Origin: CADEFQ01 sp035342635
GTDB lineage: Bacteria; Pseudomonadota; Gammaproteobacteria; Steroidobacterales; Steroidobacteraceae
NCBI GenBank assembly: GCA_035342635.1
Contig: DAOQXO010000116.1
Location: 1-6,635, forward strand
Length of the DNA stretch: 6,635 bases
Reading direction: 5' to 3'
The notes below the pieces were generated by a model, which saw only the letters and a list, made by a program, of their open reading frames with translations, was not told the DNA's origin and did no database searches. Numbering within the stretch: position 1 is the first letter of the stretch; each line of letters begins with the position of its first letter. This document shows positions 6,186 to 6,635 of the stretch, in pieces. The position numbers and the translations under genes are program-made.

Positions 6186-6635
6186 GTGATCGCCCTGTCG
6201 CGCCCGCTGCTCGCGGGCGTCACGCTGGCGCTGGCGGCGCTGGCCGCCGGCGCGCCGGCTCCGGCGCAGGATCTGCTGCCCGTCCCGCCGCTGACCGCGC
6301 GCGTCACCGACACCACCGGCACGCTCGACTCCGCGCAGCGCGCGGCGCTCGAAGCGAAGCTCGAGGCGCTCGAGCGGGAGAAGGGCGCGCAGGTCGCGGT
6401 GCTGCTCGTGCCGACGACCGGACCCGAGGACATCGCGCAGTACTCGATCCGCGTCGCCGACGCCTGGAAGCTCGGGCGCGCGCAACCGGACGACGGCGTG
6501 CTGCTGCTCGTCGCGAAGGACGATCGCCGGCTGCGCATCGAGGTGGGCTACGGCCTCGAGGGCGCGCTGCCCGATGCGATCGCGAGCCGCATCATTCGCG
6601 AAACCATCACGCCGCATTTCCGCCAGAACGATTAC
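6186..6635 (+). CDS. TPM-domain (YgcG-like) secreted protein, first 150 residues (runs off right edge)
   Basis: Starting from GTG 6186 the frame is open for 150 codons to the window end. Residues 1-27 form a Sec signal peptide (Arg6, then a hydrophobic Leu/Ala core, likely cleavage after APA at 27). The TPM domain follows: ARVTDTTGTLDSAQRAALEAKL (about 38-59), GAQVAVLLVPTT, DAWKLGRAQPDDGVLLLVAKDDRRLRI, then the hallmark VGYGLEG (120-126), ALPDAIASRII and TPHFRQNDY. TPM proteins often end in a membrane helix and a Gly-rich tail, which cannot be checked here. Relatives have been proposed as phosphatases or photosystem assembly factors in other organisms; the bacterial role next to LemA is unknown. 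No ATG is available; GTG 6186 is preferred because it yields a complete signal peptide. Its Shine-Dalgarno sequence is poor (GGGGG at 6168-6172, 13 nt away), so translation may depend on lemA. No cysteine is seen in the visible part. Confidence 0.9.
   Translation, partial: MIALSRPLLAGVTLALAALAAGAPAPAQDLLPVPPLTARVTDTTGTLDSAQRAALEAKLEALEREKGAQVAVLLVPTTGPEDIAQYSIRVADAWKLGRAQPDDGVLLLVAKDDRRLRIEVGYGLEGALPDAIASRIIRETITPHFRQNDY

Noticed and set aside
6166..6189. Tiny GTG frame whose TGA overlaps the TPM start
   Set aside because: Only seven codons with no evidence of use; a GTGA overlap is easily produced by chance.

Overview
The window is GC-rich bacterial chromosome, and all of its genes prefer G or C at the third codon position. 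Gene content and protein signatures point to a high-GC gammaproteobacterium. The evidence is a divergent greB with the N-terminus MSRYRPP, a DUF748 AsmA-like protein, and an M13 lipoprotein peptidase followed by LemA and a TPM-domain protein. The class is an inference and the genus cannot be named from this sequence.

Left end (1-503): the first 30 codons of greB (transcript cleavage factor) run leftwards off the window from a start at 90. A 114-bp divergent spacer holds an orphan Shine-Dalgarno-like sequence and an 11-bp palindrome. It is followed by a rightward 65-codon gene of unknown function (205-402). Behind that gene lie a small hairpin (418-446) and a textbook intrinsic terminator (455-487).

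Main block (504-6635): four rightward genes are separated by only 18, 29 and 28 bp. They encode a 979-residue inner-membrane-anchored DUF748/AsmA-like protein with an OmpA-like C-terminal motif (504-3443), a 685-residue M13 (neprilysin/PepO-type) metallopeptidase lipoprotein (3462-5519), a 202-residue LemA-family lipoprotein (5549-6157), and the first 150 residues of a secreted TPM-domain protein that continues past the right end (6186-6635). All four are predicted to act outside the cytoplasm. In the visible sequence the only cysteines in the block are the two lipobox cysteines. A plausible reading is a co-transcribed cell-envelope maintenance set: DUF748 as a periplasm-spanning, possibly lipid-handling protein, M13 as a peptidase, and LemA with TPM as the well-known but functionally obscure pair.

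Nothing suggests a mobile element, CRISPR array, defence system or integration event, and I do not see a novel system here. The points most worth a second look are regulatory. A strong terminator ends 16 nt before the DUF748 start codon, the M13 gene may be transcribed without a leader, and an orphan SD with a tiny coupled reading frame lies ahead of greB.
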